In this document: piece after piece, positions 6,616-14,425 of the stretch
Layout: the number at the start of each line of letters is the position of its first letter
Numbering within the stretch: position 1 is the stretch's first letter
Assembly: GCA_900545405.1 (NCBI GenBank)
Contig: UQYT01000048.1
Span: 1 to 14,484, forward strand
DNA length: 14,484 nucleotides
Direction of reading: 5' to 3'
Source: an uncultured Eubacteriales bacterium
GTDB taxonomy: Bacteria; Bacillota; Clostridia; Oscillospirales; Oscillospiraceae
Translations under genes and position numbers: made by a program
The notes under the pieces: generated by a model
What the model saw: the letters and a program-made list of their open reading frames with translations, nothing else
What the model was told of the DNA's origin: nothing
Databases searched by the model: none

Positions 6616-6636
6616 ATAAATTAAACTTAAGAAAGC

Positions 6637-6651
6637 ATAGATTTTCTCTAT
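6637..6651. promoter_or_regulatory. LysR-type operator, T-N11-A palindrome
   Basis: ATAGA (6637-6641) and TCTAT (6647-6651) are perfect 5-bp arms around TTTTC, and T6638 and A6650 give the T-N11-A pattern typical of LysR regulators. It lies in the divergent intergenic region between the regulator gene and the operon, upstream of the minus-strand -35 and within about 10 bp of the regulator's own -10, allowing activation one way and autorepression the other. The binding protein is inferred to be the product of 6695-7576. Confidence 0.6.
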
Positions 6652-6657
6652 CAAATA

Positions 6658-6666
6658 TGGTAGAAT
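6658..6666 (+). promoter_or_regulatory. Extended -10 promoter for the LysR gene
   Basis: TGG followed by TAGAAT (6661-6666) is an extended -10 element. No good -35 lies 17 bp upstream, which an extended -10 tolerates. The operator at 6637-6651 would sit over the -35 region, consistent with negative autoregulation. Confidence 0.45.
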
Positions 6667-6694
6667 AGTCCCGAAGAAAGGGGGCGCCGGAGGC

Positions 6695-7576
6695 GTGAAT
6701 CTGTATCATCTGCGGTATTTTGTACAACTGGCGCATACGCGGCACTACACGCGCGCGGCGGAGCAGCTGTGTATAACGCAGCCGAGCCTGAGCCATGCGA
6801 TCTCCCAGCTGGAGAATGAGCTGGGGCTGCCGCTTTTTGAAAAGACGGGTCGAAACACGGAGCTGACGCGCTTCGGCGAGCAGTTCCTCGAGTGCGCGGA
6901 GCGGACGCTCTCAACGCTGGACGAGGGCGTGGAGGAGCTCAAGCGCGTCTCACGCGGCGAGGGGCTGATCCGCCTCGGGCTGCTGCGCACCCTGGGCGTG
7001 GACTATGTCCCGGACGTGGTGTCGCGCTTCCTGGCGGCGAACTCCGGTAAGAAAATACGCTTCACTTTTAAGACGGGAATGACAAATCAGCTGCTCGACG
7101 GGCTGTCTGAGCGCAAATATGACATGGTTTTTGCCTCAAAACCGCCTGCTGAGCTGGGTTTCACCTCCGTTGCGGTGGAGCGGCAGGACCTGGTGCTGAT
7201 AGTCCCGAGCGACCACCCGCTGGCGAACCGGCACTCCGTGGACCTGGGCGAGACGCTGCCCTACCCGCAGGTGTACTTCTCAGAGGGCTCCGGCCTGCGC
7301 GGCGTGGTGGACGAGCTCTTCTCCCGCGCCGGCGGGCAGCCGAAGATCGCCTACGAAATAGACGAGGACCAGGTCATCGCGGGCTTCGTGGCCCGCGGCT
7401 TCGGCATCGCGGTGGTGCCGTACATGGACATGCTCCTGCGGCTGAATGTAAAGATAATCCAAATCGCCAGCCCCGTGTGGGAGCGGAACTTCTACATGGT
7501 CACCGACGACCGCACATATATGCCCCCCGCAGTGAGCAGTTTCCGTCAGTTTGTCCTGAACGGAATAAACTGGTGA
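6695..7576 (+). CDS. LysR family transcriptional regulator
   Basis: The 293-residue protein has the standard LysR layout: an N-terminal winged helix-turn-helix at about residues 1-60 (NLYHLRYF, then TRAAEQLCITQPSLSHAI), a linker helix, and a periplasmic-binding-protein-like effector domain from about residue 91 to the end. The start is a GTG at 6695; AAAGGGGG lies about 10 bases upstream, and no ATG in this frame occurs near the conserved N-terminus. It is divergent from the five-gene hydroaromatic operon, and a T-N11-A palindrome lies between them, so it is probably that operon's regulator. A pathway substrate or intermediate (quinate, shikimate or a dehydro acid) is the likely effector, which is inference. 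The gene converges with the surface operon downstream. Confidence 0.93.
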   Translation: MNLYHLRYFVQLAHTRHYTRAAEQLCITQPSLSHAISQLENELGLPLFEKTGRNTELTRFGEQFLECAERTLSTLDEGVEELKRVSRGEGLIRLGLLRTLGVDYVPDVVSRFLAANSGKKIRFTFKTGMTNQLLDGLSERKYDMVFASKPPAELGFTSVAVERQDLVLIVPSDHPLANRHSVDLGETLPYPQVYFSEGSGLRGVVDELFSRAGGQPKIAYEIDEDQVIAGFVARGFGIAVVPYMDMLLRLNVKIIQIASPVWERNFYMVTDDRTYMPPAVSSFRQFVLNGINW

Positions 7577-7675
7577 ATACCTACAAATGCCAGGCCAAAT
7601 TTTTGACAATATAAACGCCGACTATTAAAACAATAGACTTTTTGCATGGAAAGACACACATGATAAACGAGCCGA

Positions 7676-7713
7676 AACAAAAACGCCGGCACGGAGCATG
7701 ACTCCGTACCGGC
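7676..7713 (-). terminator. Rho-independent terminator of the surface operon
   Basis: On the minus strand a 12-bp stem (7713-7702 with 7696-7685, one G-U pair) around a 5-base loop is followed by G then TTTTT and a further TTT. It lies about 140 bases past the stop of the peptidase gene at 7854 and is oriented to end that operon. On the plus strand the stem has no T run, so it would not stop the LysR transcript. Confidence 0.78.
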
Positions 7714-7757
7714 AAAGGCGGGCCGCTGGCGTGCGAATGAGTTGAAAATAAGCGAAA

Positions 7758-7792
7758 GGAGCGCGGGTGAGAACCCGCGCTCCCTGTTTTTT
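7758..7792 (+). terminator. Rho-independent terminator of the LysR gene
   Basis: A perfect 11-bp GC-rich stem (7758-7768 with 7773-7783) closes on the stable loop GAGA and is followed by CTG and six T residues on the plus strand. It lies 182 bases after the LysR stop. In the opposite direction the stem is followed only by TTTCGCTT, so it may be a weak stop for the converging operon. Confidence 0.85.
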
Positions 7793-7853
7793 AGGTTTTC
7801 AGTCAAACCACCCGGTCACGCCGCAGTCACAGGAGGGGACGGCGGCGCCGGGT

Positions 7854-9869
7854 TCAGCCCTGCGCGGACTGGTCCGGCCAGAGCTCGCTGTAGCCGTCCT
7901 CGCCGAAGTCGTAGCTGACCCCGCCGATCTCGGCGCTGCCGGTGACGAAGGAGCCGTCCGCGCGGCGGTAGCGCCAGCCGGTGTCGTCGGCGATCCAGCC
8001 CTCGGCGGAGACGCCGTTATACATATATATATTGAGGCTGAGCGCGTCGCGCGTTTCGTTGTCCTGGAAGTGCCACCACTCGCTGGTGAGCCCGCCGAAG
8101 CCCGCGTCCTTCATGATGGATTCGAGGACGAGCGCCTCGGAGTTGTCGTGCCAGATGGTGGAGTAGACGCTCAGGTCGTGCATGTCGGTCTGCATCTCCA
8201 GCTCCTTGCCCTCGAGCGTCTCGATGGTGAGGTCCAGGGCGATGCCCATGTTGTGCGCCGAGCCGTGCTGGGCCAGGAAGTTCGGCAGGCCGTAGCTGCC
8301 CTCTTCCCAGAGCCGGATATAGGTCAGCACCTCGCCCTCCGCCAACTCAGGCAGGTCCTCGGGCACCTCGCCGTAGATGTCCAGCTCCGGCACGGGCTCG
8401 TTCGCCAGCACCTCGGCCTTGTCGTAGATGTCGCGGGTGGCCCGGTTGGGGCGGTAGGAGTCGTAGATCTTCAGCCTGTAGCCCTGCTCTATGGCCGAGT
8501 TGGCCGCAGTGTAGAGCTTTTCGCAGCAGGGGTAGAGGTAGGGCGCAAGGTATACGCCCTCGGCCAGCCGCACGTGCTCATAGCCGACTATGACCGTGCC
8601 CGTGACCTCGGGTATCTCATAGCCGTGCACGGCGTAGAGCGAAGCGTAGCTGTTCGTGATGTTATAGCTTATGAGGTCGCCCAGGTACTCGGGGAGGTTT
8701 ATGAGACAGTAGCGGCTGTCGATATAGCCGTACCGGCCGTCGTACCTCACGCGGAAGAGGCCGTCCTCCTCGGCCAGCACGCAGAGCGTGGAGCCGGCCG
8801 GGATGGTCCCCAGGGCCTCGGAGGCTGAGTCCGCCTCCTTGTAAAGCGTCAGCTCGGTCAGCGGCCAGATGGTGCAGTAGAGGCTTGAGAGCTCGGTCCT
8901 GAAGTTCACCTCGGCGGGTTCCGCGGCGTATTCGGCGCCCTCGGGTATGGCGCCGCCGACGGTGACTACGCGGAAGGTCTGCTCCCGGCAGGAGGGCAGC
9001 ATTCCGGTGAGATATACCCGCTCACCGTCCCGCTCCACGCTGGAGAGAGTTTCCCAGGTGTCCCCGACAAGCTGCTGGACCTCGTAGCCGCCGCCCTTTG
9101 TCTCGTTCCAGCTCAAAGAGTAGCTGTTGCCGCCCAGGTCCTCGCACTTGAGCTCCAGCACGCCGGGCAGGAGCGATTCGCGGTCCACGGTGACGCTCTC
9201 GCCCGCCTCGCCGATGAGCATGCAGCCCTCGAAGTGCTCGACGGCGCGCACGGTGAAGGTGTACTCCTCGCCGTACTCCGGCATGGGCAGGCTCCCGCCC
9301 TCGCCGAAGCTGATGCTCTGTGTGCCCGTGCCGATGCTGAGCCTCTGCTCGCCGTCCCCGGTGACCTGTACCAGCTCATACTGCCGCCCGCTCCCGGGCT
9401 CGGCGCTGACGGAGAGCGTCTGGGCCGTGTCGTCTATGACGTATTCCACGTCCTTGAGCTCGAGCGGACTGAGCACCACATGCCCGGCCGCCGGGTTCCT
9501 GCCCGGGCGCAGAAATTCCCCGCCCACGAAGGAGCGCCAGCGCCCCAGGGGGGTCACCGTGATGCTGAGCTCCTGCCCCTCGGGCAGGCCGGTCAGCTCC
9601 GCAGAGCTGCCGCTCACGTCAAACTCGGAGAGCAGCTCGCCCTCCTCCCCGGCTTCGGCTATGCCTATCCTGTACTCCGTGACGCCCTCGGCCTCCGACC
9701 AGCTCAGGGTGTATTCCCCGGCCCCGTCCGAGAGGACGGAGAGCTCCACGAGCTCGGGCATCTCCGTCGCGGCGCCGAGCCAGGGTATCAGAAAGCTCAG
9801 CCCCGCCGCGACCACGATCAGCGCCGCAAACACGGCGAAGATCACGAGCGCCCTTTTTGCCTTGTCCAT
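7854..9869 (-). CDS. Membrane-anchored M15 (VanX-type) D-Ala-D-Ala peptidase with FN3-like and SH3-like segments
   Basis: The 671-residue protein starts with a short basic cytoplasmic stretch and one membrane segment (about 8-30), so the rest faces outside. Residues 37-330 form repeated beta-rich segments resembling fibronectin type III domains; residues 335-388 resemble a bacterial SH3 domain. The catalytic part (about 430-605) carries YDSYRP (469-474), the zinc motif S-x-H-x2-G-x-A-x-D with His539 and Asp546, and EWWHF with Glu597 as base and His600 as third zinc ligand. This matches the VanX/VanY group, which cleaves D-Ala-D-Ala or trims peptidoglycan stems; YDSYRP favours VanX-type. The tail (about 623-660), with GWRYRRADGS and YDFGEDG, looks like a choline/glucan-type wall-binding repeat. 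GAGGA precedes the ATG. It is last in the surface operon, and its probable role is wall maturation beside the O-acylation genes, not vancomycin resistance, since no vanH or vanA is present. Confidence 0.88.
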   Translation of the reverse strand: MDKAKRALVIFAVFAALIVVAAGLSFLIPWLGAATEMPELVELSVLSDGAGEYTLSWSEAEGVTEYRIGIAEAGEEGELLSEFDVSGSSAELTGLPEGQELSITVTPLGRWRSFVGGEFLRPGRNPAAGHVVLSPLELKDVEYVIDDTAQTLSVSAEPGSGRQYELVQVTGDGEQRLSIGTGTQSISFGEGGSLPMPEYGEEYTFTVRAVEHFEGCMLIGEAGESVTVDRESLLPGVLELKCEDLGGNSYSLSWNETKGGGYEVQQLVGDTWETLSSVERDGERVYLTGMLPSCREQTFRVVTVGGAIPEGAEYAAEPAEVNFRTELSSLYCTIWPLTELTLYKEADSASEALGTIPAGSTLCVLAEEDGLFRVRYDGRYGYIDSRYCLINLPEYLGDLISYNITNSYASLYAVHGYEIPEVTGTVIVGYEHVRLAEGVYLAPYLYPCCEKLYTAANSAIEQGYRLKIYDSYRPNRATRDIYDKAEVLANEPVPELDIYGEVPEDLPELAEGEVLTYIRLWEEGSYGLPNFLAQHGSAHNMGIALDLTIETLEGKELEMQTDMHDLSVYSTIWHDNSEALVLESIMKDAGFGGLTSEWWHFQDNETRDALSLNIYMYNGVSAEGWIADDTGWRYRRADGSFVTGSAEIGGVSYDFGEDGYSELWPDQSAQG

Positions 9870-9896
9870 ATAAAGTCCTCGCTTTCAGGCGAGAGG

Positions 9897-10271
9897 TCAC
9901 TCCACATAGCTGACGGTCTCGCCGGTGTCGTCCCTGTAGGTGTAGACGGTAAAGCCGTCGTAATAGAGGTTGCCGTCCTCACCTTCGCCGAGGCAGCTGG
10001 GGGCGTAGTCGCTGCTCACCGGCTCGCCGATGGCGGCGATGAGGTCCTCAACAGGCTTGCCCTCGTACTCTTTCGCCGTATCCAGAAGGCCGGCCTCCCC
10101 GTCCGGGGTCTCCTCGGGCGCAGACTCGCCGGGAGCGGCCGACTCCACGGGCGCGGGCTCGGCCGACACGTCGGCAGACGGAGCCGCGGAGTCCTCAACG
10201 GCGGCTTCACCGCAGGCGGCAAGCCCCAGCGTCAGGGCGGCGCAGAGCAGCAGGATTATCGCTTTTTTCAT
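9897..10271 (-). CDS. Small lipoprotein of unknown function
   Basis: The 124-residue product has a type II signal peptide with lipobox LAAC (17-20), so Cys20 should be lipidated and the protein held on the outer face of the membrane. Residues 22-60 are a low-complexity linker rich in Ala, Pro, Ser and Glu. The C-terminal part (about 63-124) is a small domain beginning EYEGKPVEDLIAAIGEP and ending in a beta-rich GNLYYDGFTVYTYR stretch; it faintly recalls the SmpA/BamE fold (a G-x-P-x-x-x-L-x-x-x-IG-x-P pattern), which I offer only as a lead. It lies 20 bp after the DHHW gene with AAAGGAG upstream, and 27 bp before the peptidase gene. It could be an accessory factor for polymer modification or for the peptidase. 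Confidence 0.85.
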   Translation of the reverse strand: MKKAIILLLCAALTLGLAACGEAAVEDSAAPSADVSAEPAPVESAAPGESAPEETPDGEAGLLDTAKEYEGKPVEDLIAAIGEPVSSDYAPSCLGEGEDGNLYYDGFTVYTYRDDTGETVSYVE

Positions 10272-10291
10272 GTTTGTCCCTCTCCTTTTAT

Positions 10292-11620
10292 CTATATACT
10301 GAGGTCGGCGCGGGTCAAAATGCCGTCGGAGTACCAGTAGACACCGTACTCCCCGCCGCCGGACCCCGGGAGCGTCGCAGAAAAGTCCTCGGAGGCTATG
10401 AGAGCCTCGTAATATGTGCCATTATACGCAATATACACAGGCGAATCGGCGTCTATCCCGTCGCCGACCGTGCCGTAAAGGTGGTGATATCCCTCCGGGC
10501 CGTCGTCCAGGGCGAGGCTGGCGCTGCCCGGCTGTGCCCCGGCGGCGTCCAGACTGCGCTCAGGCGCGGGGAACACTGCGCGCTGCTCGCAGAGCCAGAA
10601 GAGGTTCCTCTCCACCAGCTCCACCACCACGGCGTCGCTGCCCAGCTCGGCCGCAGTCGTGAGGTCATAGACCGACTGGCGGGAAAATCTCGCCTCAGCC
10701 CAGCTTGCGGCCATGAAGGGATACAGCAGCTCGCCGAAGGAGTCCCGGAACATCAGCAGGCTGCCGCTGCCGGAGCCCGTCGTGTCTATGGTGATGCTGT
10801 CGGGGCGTATGCCCTCGCCCTGGCTGAAGCCGAGCGCCGTGGGCACGTCGTCCGTCTCGCGGTCCGTCCCGGCGGGGTAGAGCATCTCGTAGAGGTCGCC
10901 GGTGTGCTGCCGGGTCTCGTACTCATACCCGCCGCCGTAGGCGCTCGCGGCGCCAAGGACGGAGTTTATCGCGTCGGCCGCGAGGGCGGCTCCGCGGGAG
11001 GTCCAGTGCGAGTCGTGCTCGAAATACAGCGTCTCGCTGCGGGAGCGGAAGAGCTCGAACAGGTCGAGGTATTCAACGCCCTCGGCCTCCAGCGCCTCGG
11101 CCAGGCGCTCGGCGTCCGTGGCCGCGCCGGAGCGGGCGAGTTCCGGCATGTGCTCCGGGTAGAGCGAGCTCTTGTTCGGGGCGATGGTGAAGACAAAGCG
11201 GGCGCCGAGTCCCTCGACATACTCGGACATGAGCGCAAGGTTGCGCGCCGCGGCGAAGAGCTCGCGCTCGGAGAGCGGCTCCGTGCCGGTGAAGTCTGCC
11301 AGCTCGTCGGCGTAATAGAGCCAGCCGTCCGAGCCGAGCACAACTCCGCTCTCGGCACTCTGGCCGAACAGCGCCTTGACGCGGGCCCAGAGGGTTATCA
11401 GCTCCTGACGGAGATAAAAGCTCTCGTCCAGATACTCCGCCGTGTCGGAGAGGAGCTCCGCGTTGAACTCCCCGTCGCGGCTGAAGAGCTCCGGCTCCGC
11501 CGGGGCGATCTCGTTTGCGCGTGCCGCGCTCGGGCCCAGGAGCGCCAGACCCGCGGACGGCACCAGGCAGAGCAGGAGTATGACGGCTGTGAATATGACA
11601 GTTATGCGCTTCATTGACAT
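10292..11620 (-). CDS. DHHW family (AlgJ/AlgX-like) extracellular O-acyltransferase partner
   Basis: The 442-residue protein has one N-terminal membrane segment (about 5-28) and an extracellular SGNH-hydrolase-like domain. Family marks are GSDGWLYY (96-103), the Asp-His pair in DSHW (203-206; the family consensus is DHHW) and the nucleophile Ser294 in RDSFG (292-296). In alginate synthesis AlgJ and AlgX carry this fold and move acetyl groups onto the polymer after AlgI brings them across the membrane; Gram-positive DHHW proteins are the counterparts beside MBOAT genes. The last 90 residues form an extra beta-rich segment beyond the catalytic core. It lies 36 bp after the MBOAT gene. I chose the ATG at 11620 because GGAG lies 4 bases before it; the ATG at 11614 is also possible. 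The probable job is O-acetylation of a surface polysaccharide or wall polymer; the acceptor is unknown. Confidence 0.88.
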   Translation of the reverse strand: MSMKRITVIFTAVILLLCLVPSAGLALLGPSAARANEIAPAEPELFSRDGEFNAELLSDTAEYLDESFYLRQELITLWARVKALFGQSAESGVVLGSDGWLYYADELADFTGTEPLSERELFAAARNLALMSEYVEGLGARFVFTIAPNKSSLYPEHMPELARSGAATDAERLAEALEAEGVEYLDLFELFRSRSETLYFEHDSHWTSRGAALAADAINSVLGAASAYGGGYEYETRQHTGDLYEMLYPAGTDRETDDVPTALGFSQGEGIRPDSITIDTTGSGSGSLLMFRDSFGELLYPFMAASWAEARFSRQSVYDLTTAAELGSDAVVVELVERNLFWLCEQRAVFPAPERSLDAAGAQPGSASLALDDGPEGYHHLYGTVGDGIDADSPVYIAYNGTYYEALIASEDFSATLPGSGGGEYGVYWYSDGILTRADLSI

Positions 11621-11656
11621 TACGCTCCGTTGCTGCGGACCCGGCAGGAGGCCGCG

Positions 11657-13060
11657 TCAGAATTGAAAGTAGATAAAAGGTGCAAAGCCGCCGCTCGCCA
11701 TGGCCGCGCAGTTAAAGACCAGCAGGACTGCGCAGGCCGCGTAAGAGAGCGCCTCCGCCGCCGCGATGGCCCTGCCCTTCAGGAGCGCGCGGGCCCGCTC
11801 CAGGACCGGGGCGGAACAGACCGCGCCGAGGACGAGCATGCACACCGTCCACCCGCCGAGGGCGGTTTGCAGCAGGACGGTGCCCTCCAGCGTGAAGTCC
11901 CAGCCGGTGAACATGGCCGCTATGAGCGTGAACCCGGCCGTGACGCTCTCCGCCCTGAACATGGCAAAGCCCAGACCTACGGCGAGCAGCGTGTAGACGC
12001 GCGAGAGCAGCCTGCCGGCGGCGCTGCGCCGCCACCGCTGCACGTCGAGCACCCGGAGGCTCTCGAGCGCGGAGAGCAGCCCGTGCCACGCGCCCCAGAC
12101 GACGAAGGTGAGGTTTGCGCCGTGCCACAGGCCGCAGAGGACAAAGACCACGGCCTTGTTCAGCGCCGTGCGCCATTTTCCGCGCCGGCTGCCGCCGAGC
12201 GGGATGTAGAGATAGTCGCGGAACCAGAGCGAGAGCGAGATATGCCAGCGCCGCCAGAAATCGGTGATGCTGACGGCGGCGTAGGGGTGGTCGAAGTTTT
12301 CCGGGCAGGCGAAACCCAGTGCCCGGCCCAGACCGAGCGCCATGTCGCTGTAACCGGAGAAGTCGAAGTAGAGCTGAAGGGTGTAGGTGGCGGCTCCGAG
12401 CCAGGCTATCCGGGCGTCCAGCGCCGGACCGGCCGAAAAGGCGGCGTCCGCCGCGGCTGCGGCTGCGCCGGAGATGAGGAGCTTTTTCGACATGCCTATG
12501 ATGAAGCGCCGGAGGCCCCGGGCCGTGTCATCCCAGGTCCGGCGGCGCCCGCCTAGCTGGGCCTCAAAGTCCGAAAAGCGCGAGAGCGGGCCGCTCATTA
12601 CCTCGGGCAGGAAGGAGATGTAAAAAAGTGCCTTGCCGAAATTCCCCGTCGCAGCTTCGGGCTTTCTCGAGGCATCCACGACGTAGCTGATGCCCTTGAA
12701 GGTGAAGAAGCTCACGCCCGCCGGGGCGGCGATGTTCGGCAGGCTCAGCTCCGCGCCCAGAAGCGCCAGCCCCTCGCCGAAGAAGCCCAGATACTTGCAC
12801 ACGGCCAGCAGCCCCAGGTTCAGCACAGCGGCGAGCACGACCGCAAGCCTGCCCCGCCGCCGGGCCAGCAGACCCAGCAGCCAGTTGACAAGCGCCGAGA
12901 TGACGAGCAGGGCCATGGCCCAGAGCTCTCCGAAGGCGTAAAACACCAGCCCCGCGGCGCAGAGAAAGACGTTTTTTGCCCTCACCGGGCGGATGACCGC
13001 CTCCAGAATGAGCAGCAGCGGCAGAAAAAAGAACAGAAAGGTCGGACTGTCAAAGCTCAT
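11657..13060 (-). CDS. MBOAT family O-acyltransferase, AlgI-like
   Basis: This 467-residue polytopic membrane protein has the signatures of AlgI/PatA/DltB-type acyltransferases: the YFDFSGYSDMALG segment (231-243), RRWHISLSLWFRDYLYIPLGG region at 270-290, and the catalytic histidine His313 in LWHGAN, with a second conserved His326 in WGAWHG. Such proteins form a channel that passes an acyl group, usually acetyl from acetyl-CoA, to an extracellular partner. The partner here is the DHHW protein of the next gene. The ATG at 13060 is preferred over an upstream start at 13090: it overlaps the previous stop as ATGA, with GGGGAG 8 bases before it, and MSFDSPTFLFFF is the usual family N-terminus. The overlap implies translational coupling with the transglutaminase-like protein. 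Confidence 0.94.
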   Translation of the reverse strand: MSFDSPTFLFFFLPLLLILEAVIRPVRAKNVFLCAAGLVFYAFGELWAMALLVISALVNWLLGLLARRRGRLAVVLAAVLNLGLLAVCKYLGFFGEGLALLGAELSLPNIAAPAGVSFFTFKGISYVVDASRKPEAATGNFGKALFYISFLPEVMSGPLSRFSDFEAQLGGRRRTWDDTARGLRRFIIGMSKKLLISGAAAAAADAAFSAGPALDARIAWLGAATYTLQLYFDFSGYSDMALGLGRALGFACPENFDHPYAAVSITDFWRRWHISLSLWFRDYLYIPLGGSRRGKWRTALNKAVVFVLCGLWHGANLTFVVWGAWHGLLSALESLRVLDVQRWRRSAAGRLLSRVYTLLAVGLGFAMFRAESVTAGFTLIAAMFTGWDFTLEGTVLLQTALGGWTVCMLVLGAVCSAPVLERARALLKGRAIAAAEALSYAACAVLLVFNCAAMASGGFAPFIYFQF

Positions 13061-14316
13061 CGAAACTGCTCCCCGTAGACATAGCTCCACTGAGCGGCCT
13101 TGATGGGACTCATGGCATACATGTCGGTGGTGTAGTTGTGGCGGTTGTAGCGATAGGCCATCTCGAGCTCGACGTCATAGGTGATGCGCGCGCCGTCCTC
13201 GTCGTACATGATGACCCAGCCGTGGGGGTCGCGGTCATAGCCGACGGTCCCGGCGACAGCCGTGGCGTCATAGCCCAGGCCGCGGGCCAGGGCCCAGAAG
13301 GCGGCGGCGTAGCAGTAGCAGTTGCCGCGGCCGGTGGTGAGCATGGTAATGGCCTCGTCCGTCTGCCAGCCGTCGGCGCCGACGGCGTAGTAGTTGCGGC
13401 GCAGGTACTGGAAGTTGTCGCGGACGTAGAGATACGCCGCGCGGAGCATCTCGTCGCGCGTGCCGCCCTCGGCACATATCGGCTCAAGCGCCTCGGCCAC
13501 GAGCTCGTCGAGCTCCTCGTTCCCGCTGGTGAAGCGCCCGTCGGAGCCGAAGTCAAAGCCGTCTACGCTCTCGTCCGTCACAAAGAGTCCGTCGCGGACG
13601 AGGTAGAGCCAGCCGTCTATGTTGACAAAGCCGTCGGCATACTCCACGGCGCTCTCCGGCTCCAGACAGAACGCCAGCGCCTGCGCGCCGTCGGAAGCGG
13701 GGTCCAGGTCGGGCGCGGCAGCGACGGCCGGGCCGAACTCTTCAACGCCCGCGAGCTTGCATACCAGCTCCGCAGCAGCGGCGCGCGTGAGCGGCTCGTC
13801 TCCCGTCATCTCCGCGAACAGGCCGGGCGCAAAGGCGCCCTCAAGGGCCTGGGCAAAGTCGGAGGCGGTGACGCTCTCGAGCTCCCCGAGCAGTCCGGCG
13901 TCGAAGTCCGATGCAAAGATGGCCTCGGCTCCCGCCGCGGCCTCCTCGCCGGTGATGAGGGCTCCGGGCAGGGCGAAGCCGTTTTCATCGCACTCGAGCC
14001 AGGGCTCCATGTCCCCGCCCGCAAGCGCCGGGGCGATCAGCGCGGTGTAGGCCGCGTCGGAGAACAGGGGCGTCTCCGGGTCGGCCTCATTCCCCTCCGA
14101 GTCCAGCCAGCAGATAAAGCGCTTCCCATCGCCCGCCGCCTCCAGGGCCGAGACCTCCGCGGCCTCCCCGGGCAGGAGCTTGAATTCGGTGACAGTGCCG
14201 TCAACTGTCAGTGAGAGAGTGCTGCGCGTGAATACGCCCATCGACGCCGCCACACACAGCGCCGACACGGCCGCGGCCCCAATGATGACGGCGGCGGCCT
14301 CAAACAGTTTCTTCAT
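13057..14316 (-). CDS. Membrane-anchored transglutaminase-like protein with SLH-like and wall-repeat segments
   Basis: The 419-residue protein has an N-terminal membrane segment (about 7-29) and lies outside the cell. Residues 33-95 resemble an InlB-type beta repeat (FICWLDSEGN, then a TYTA-like end at 90-92). Residues 120-215 are helical, with PLTRAAAAELVCKLAG (175-190) recalling an S-layer homology helix. Residues 233-264 (DGWLYL, FDFGSDG) look like a wall-binding repeat. The C-terminal transglutaminase-like domain (about 285-395) shows the triad Cys333 (GNCYC), His365 (PHGW) and Asp381 (TYD). Such domains act as cysteine proteases or protein cross-linkers; which applies is unknown. ATG at 14316 is chosen, 5 bases after AAGG; a GTG at 14322 would add two residues. 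It heads the surface operon and overlaps the MBOAT gene by 4 bp. Confidence 0.85.
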   Translation of the reverse strand: MKKLFEAAAVIIGAAAVSALCVAASMGVFTRSTLSLTVDGTVTEFKLLPGEAAEVSALEAAGDGKRFICWLDSEGNEADPETPLFSDAAYTALIAPALAGGDMEPWLECDENGFALPGALITGEEAAAGAEAIFASDFDAGLLGELESVTASDFAQALEGAFAPGLFAEMTGDEPLTRAAAAELVCKLAGVEEFGPAVAAAPDLDPASDGAQALAFCLEPESAVEYADGFVNIDGWLYLVRDGLFVTDESVDGFDFGSDGRFTSGNEELDELVAEALEPICAEGGTRDEMLRAAYLYVRDNFQYLRRNYYAVGADGWQTDEAITMLTTGRGNCYCYAAAFWALARGLGYDATAVAGTVGYDRDPHGWVIMYDEDGARITYDVELEMAYRYNRHNYTTDMYAMSPIKAAQWSYVYGEQFR

Positions 14317-14354
14317 ACCCACCTTTTCCCCCGTGTGTAAATCTTAACTGCTCT

Positions 14355-14383
14355 ATAATAATATGCCGACGTGGATATTTCAA
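14355..14383 (-). promoter_or_regulatory. Promoter of the surface operon, TTGAAA-17-TATTAT
   Basis: On the minus strand TTGAAA (14383-14378) and TATTAT (14360-14355) are separated by exactly 17 bp, 39 bases upstream of the ATG at 14316. The region is AT-rich against a GC-rich background. No further operator-like symmetry was seen, so a housekeeping promoter is the simple reading. Confidence 0.68.
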
Positions 14384-14425
14384 GCAATATCGACATTTTT
14401 TACCTTAAAGGCGATCCAGTAAGAT

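Noticed and set aside
6536..6796. N-terminal extension of the first dehydrogenase
   Set aside because: It would add 87 residues without similarity to the family, cross both promoters and overlap the LysR start; the paralogue begins at the same position as the ATG at 6535.
7622..7645. Weak hairpin CTATT/AATAG followed by TTTTT after the LysR stop
   Set aside because: The 5-bp AT-rich stem is too weak for a convincing terminator beside the two strong ones downstream.
7854..9869. Vancomycin resistance determinant
   Set aside because: The VanX-like motifs are real, but there is no vanH, ligase or two-component regulator nearby, and the FN3-like, SH3-like and membrane-anchor parts point to routine wall remodelling.
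7767..10340. Plus-strand open frames opposite the peptidase and lipoprotein genes
   Set aside because: They are antisense to genes with catalytic motifs, ribosome binding sites and a shared operon layout, and lack domains.
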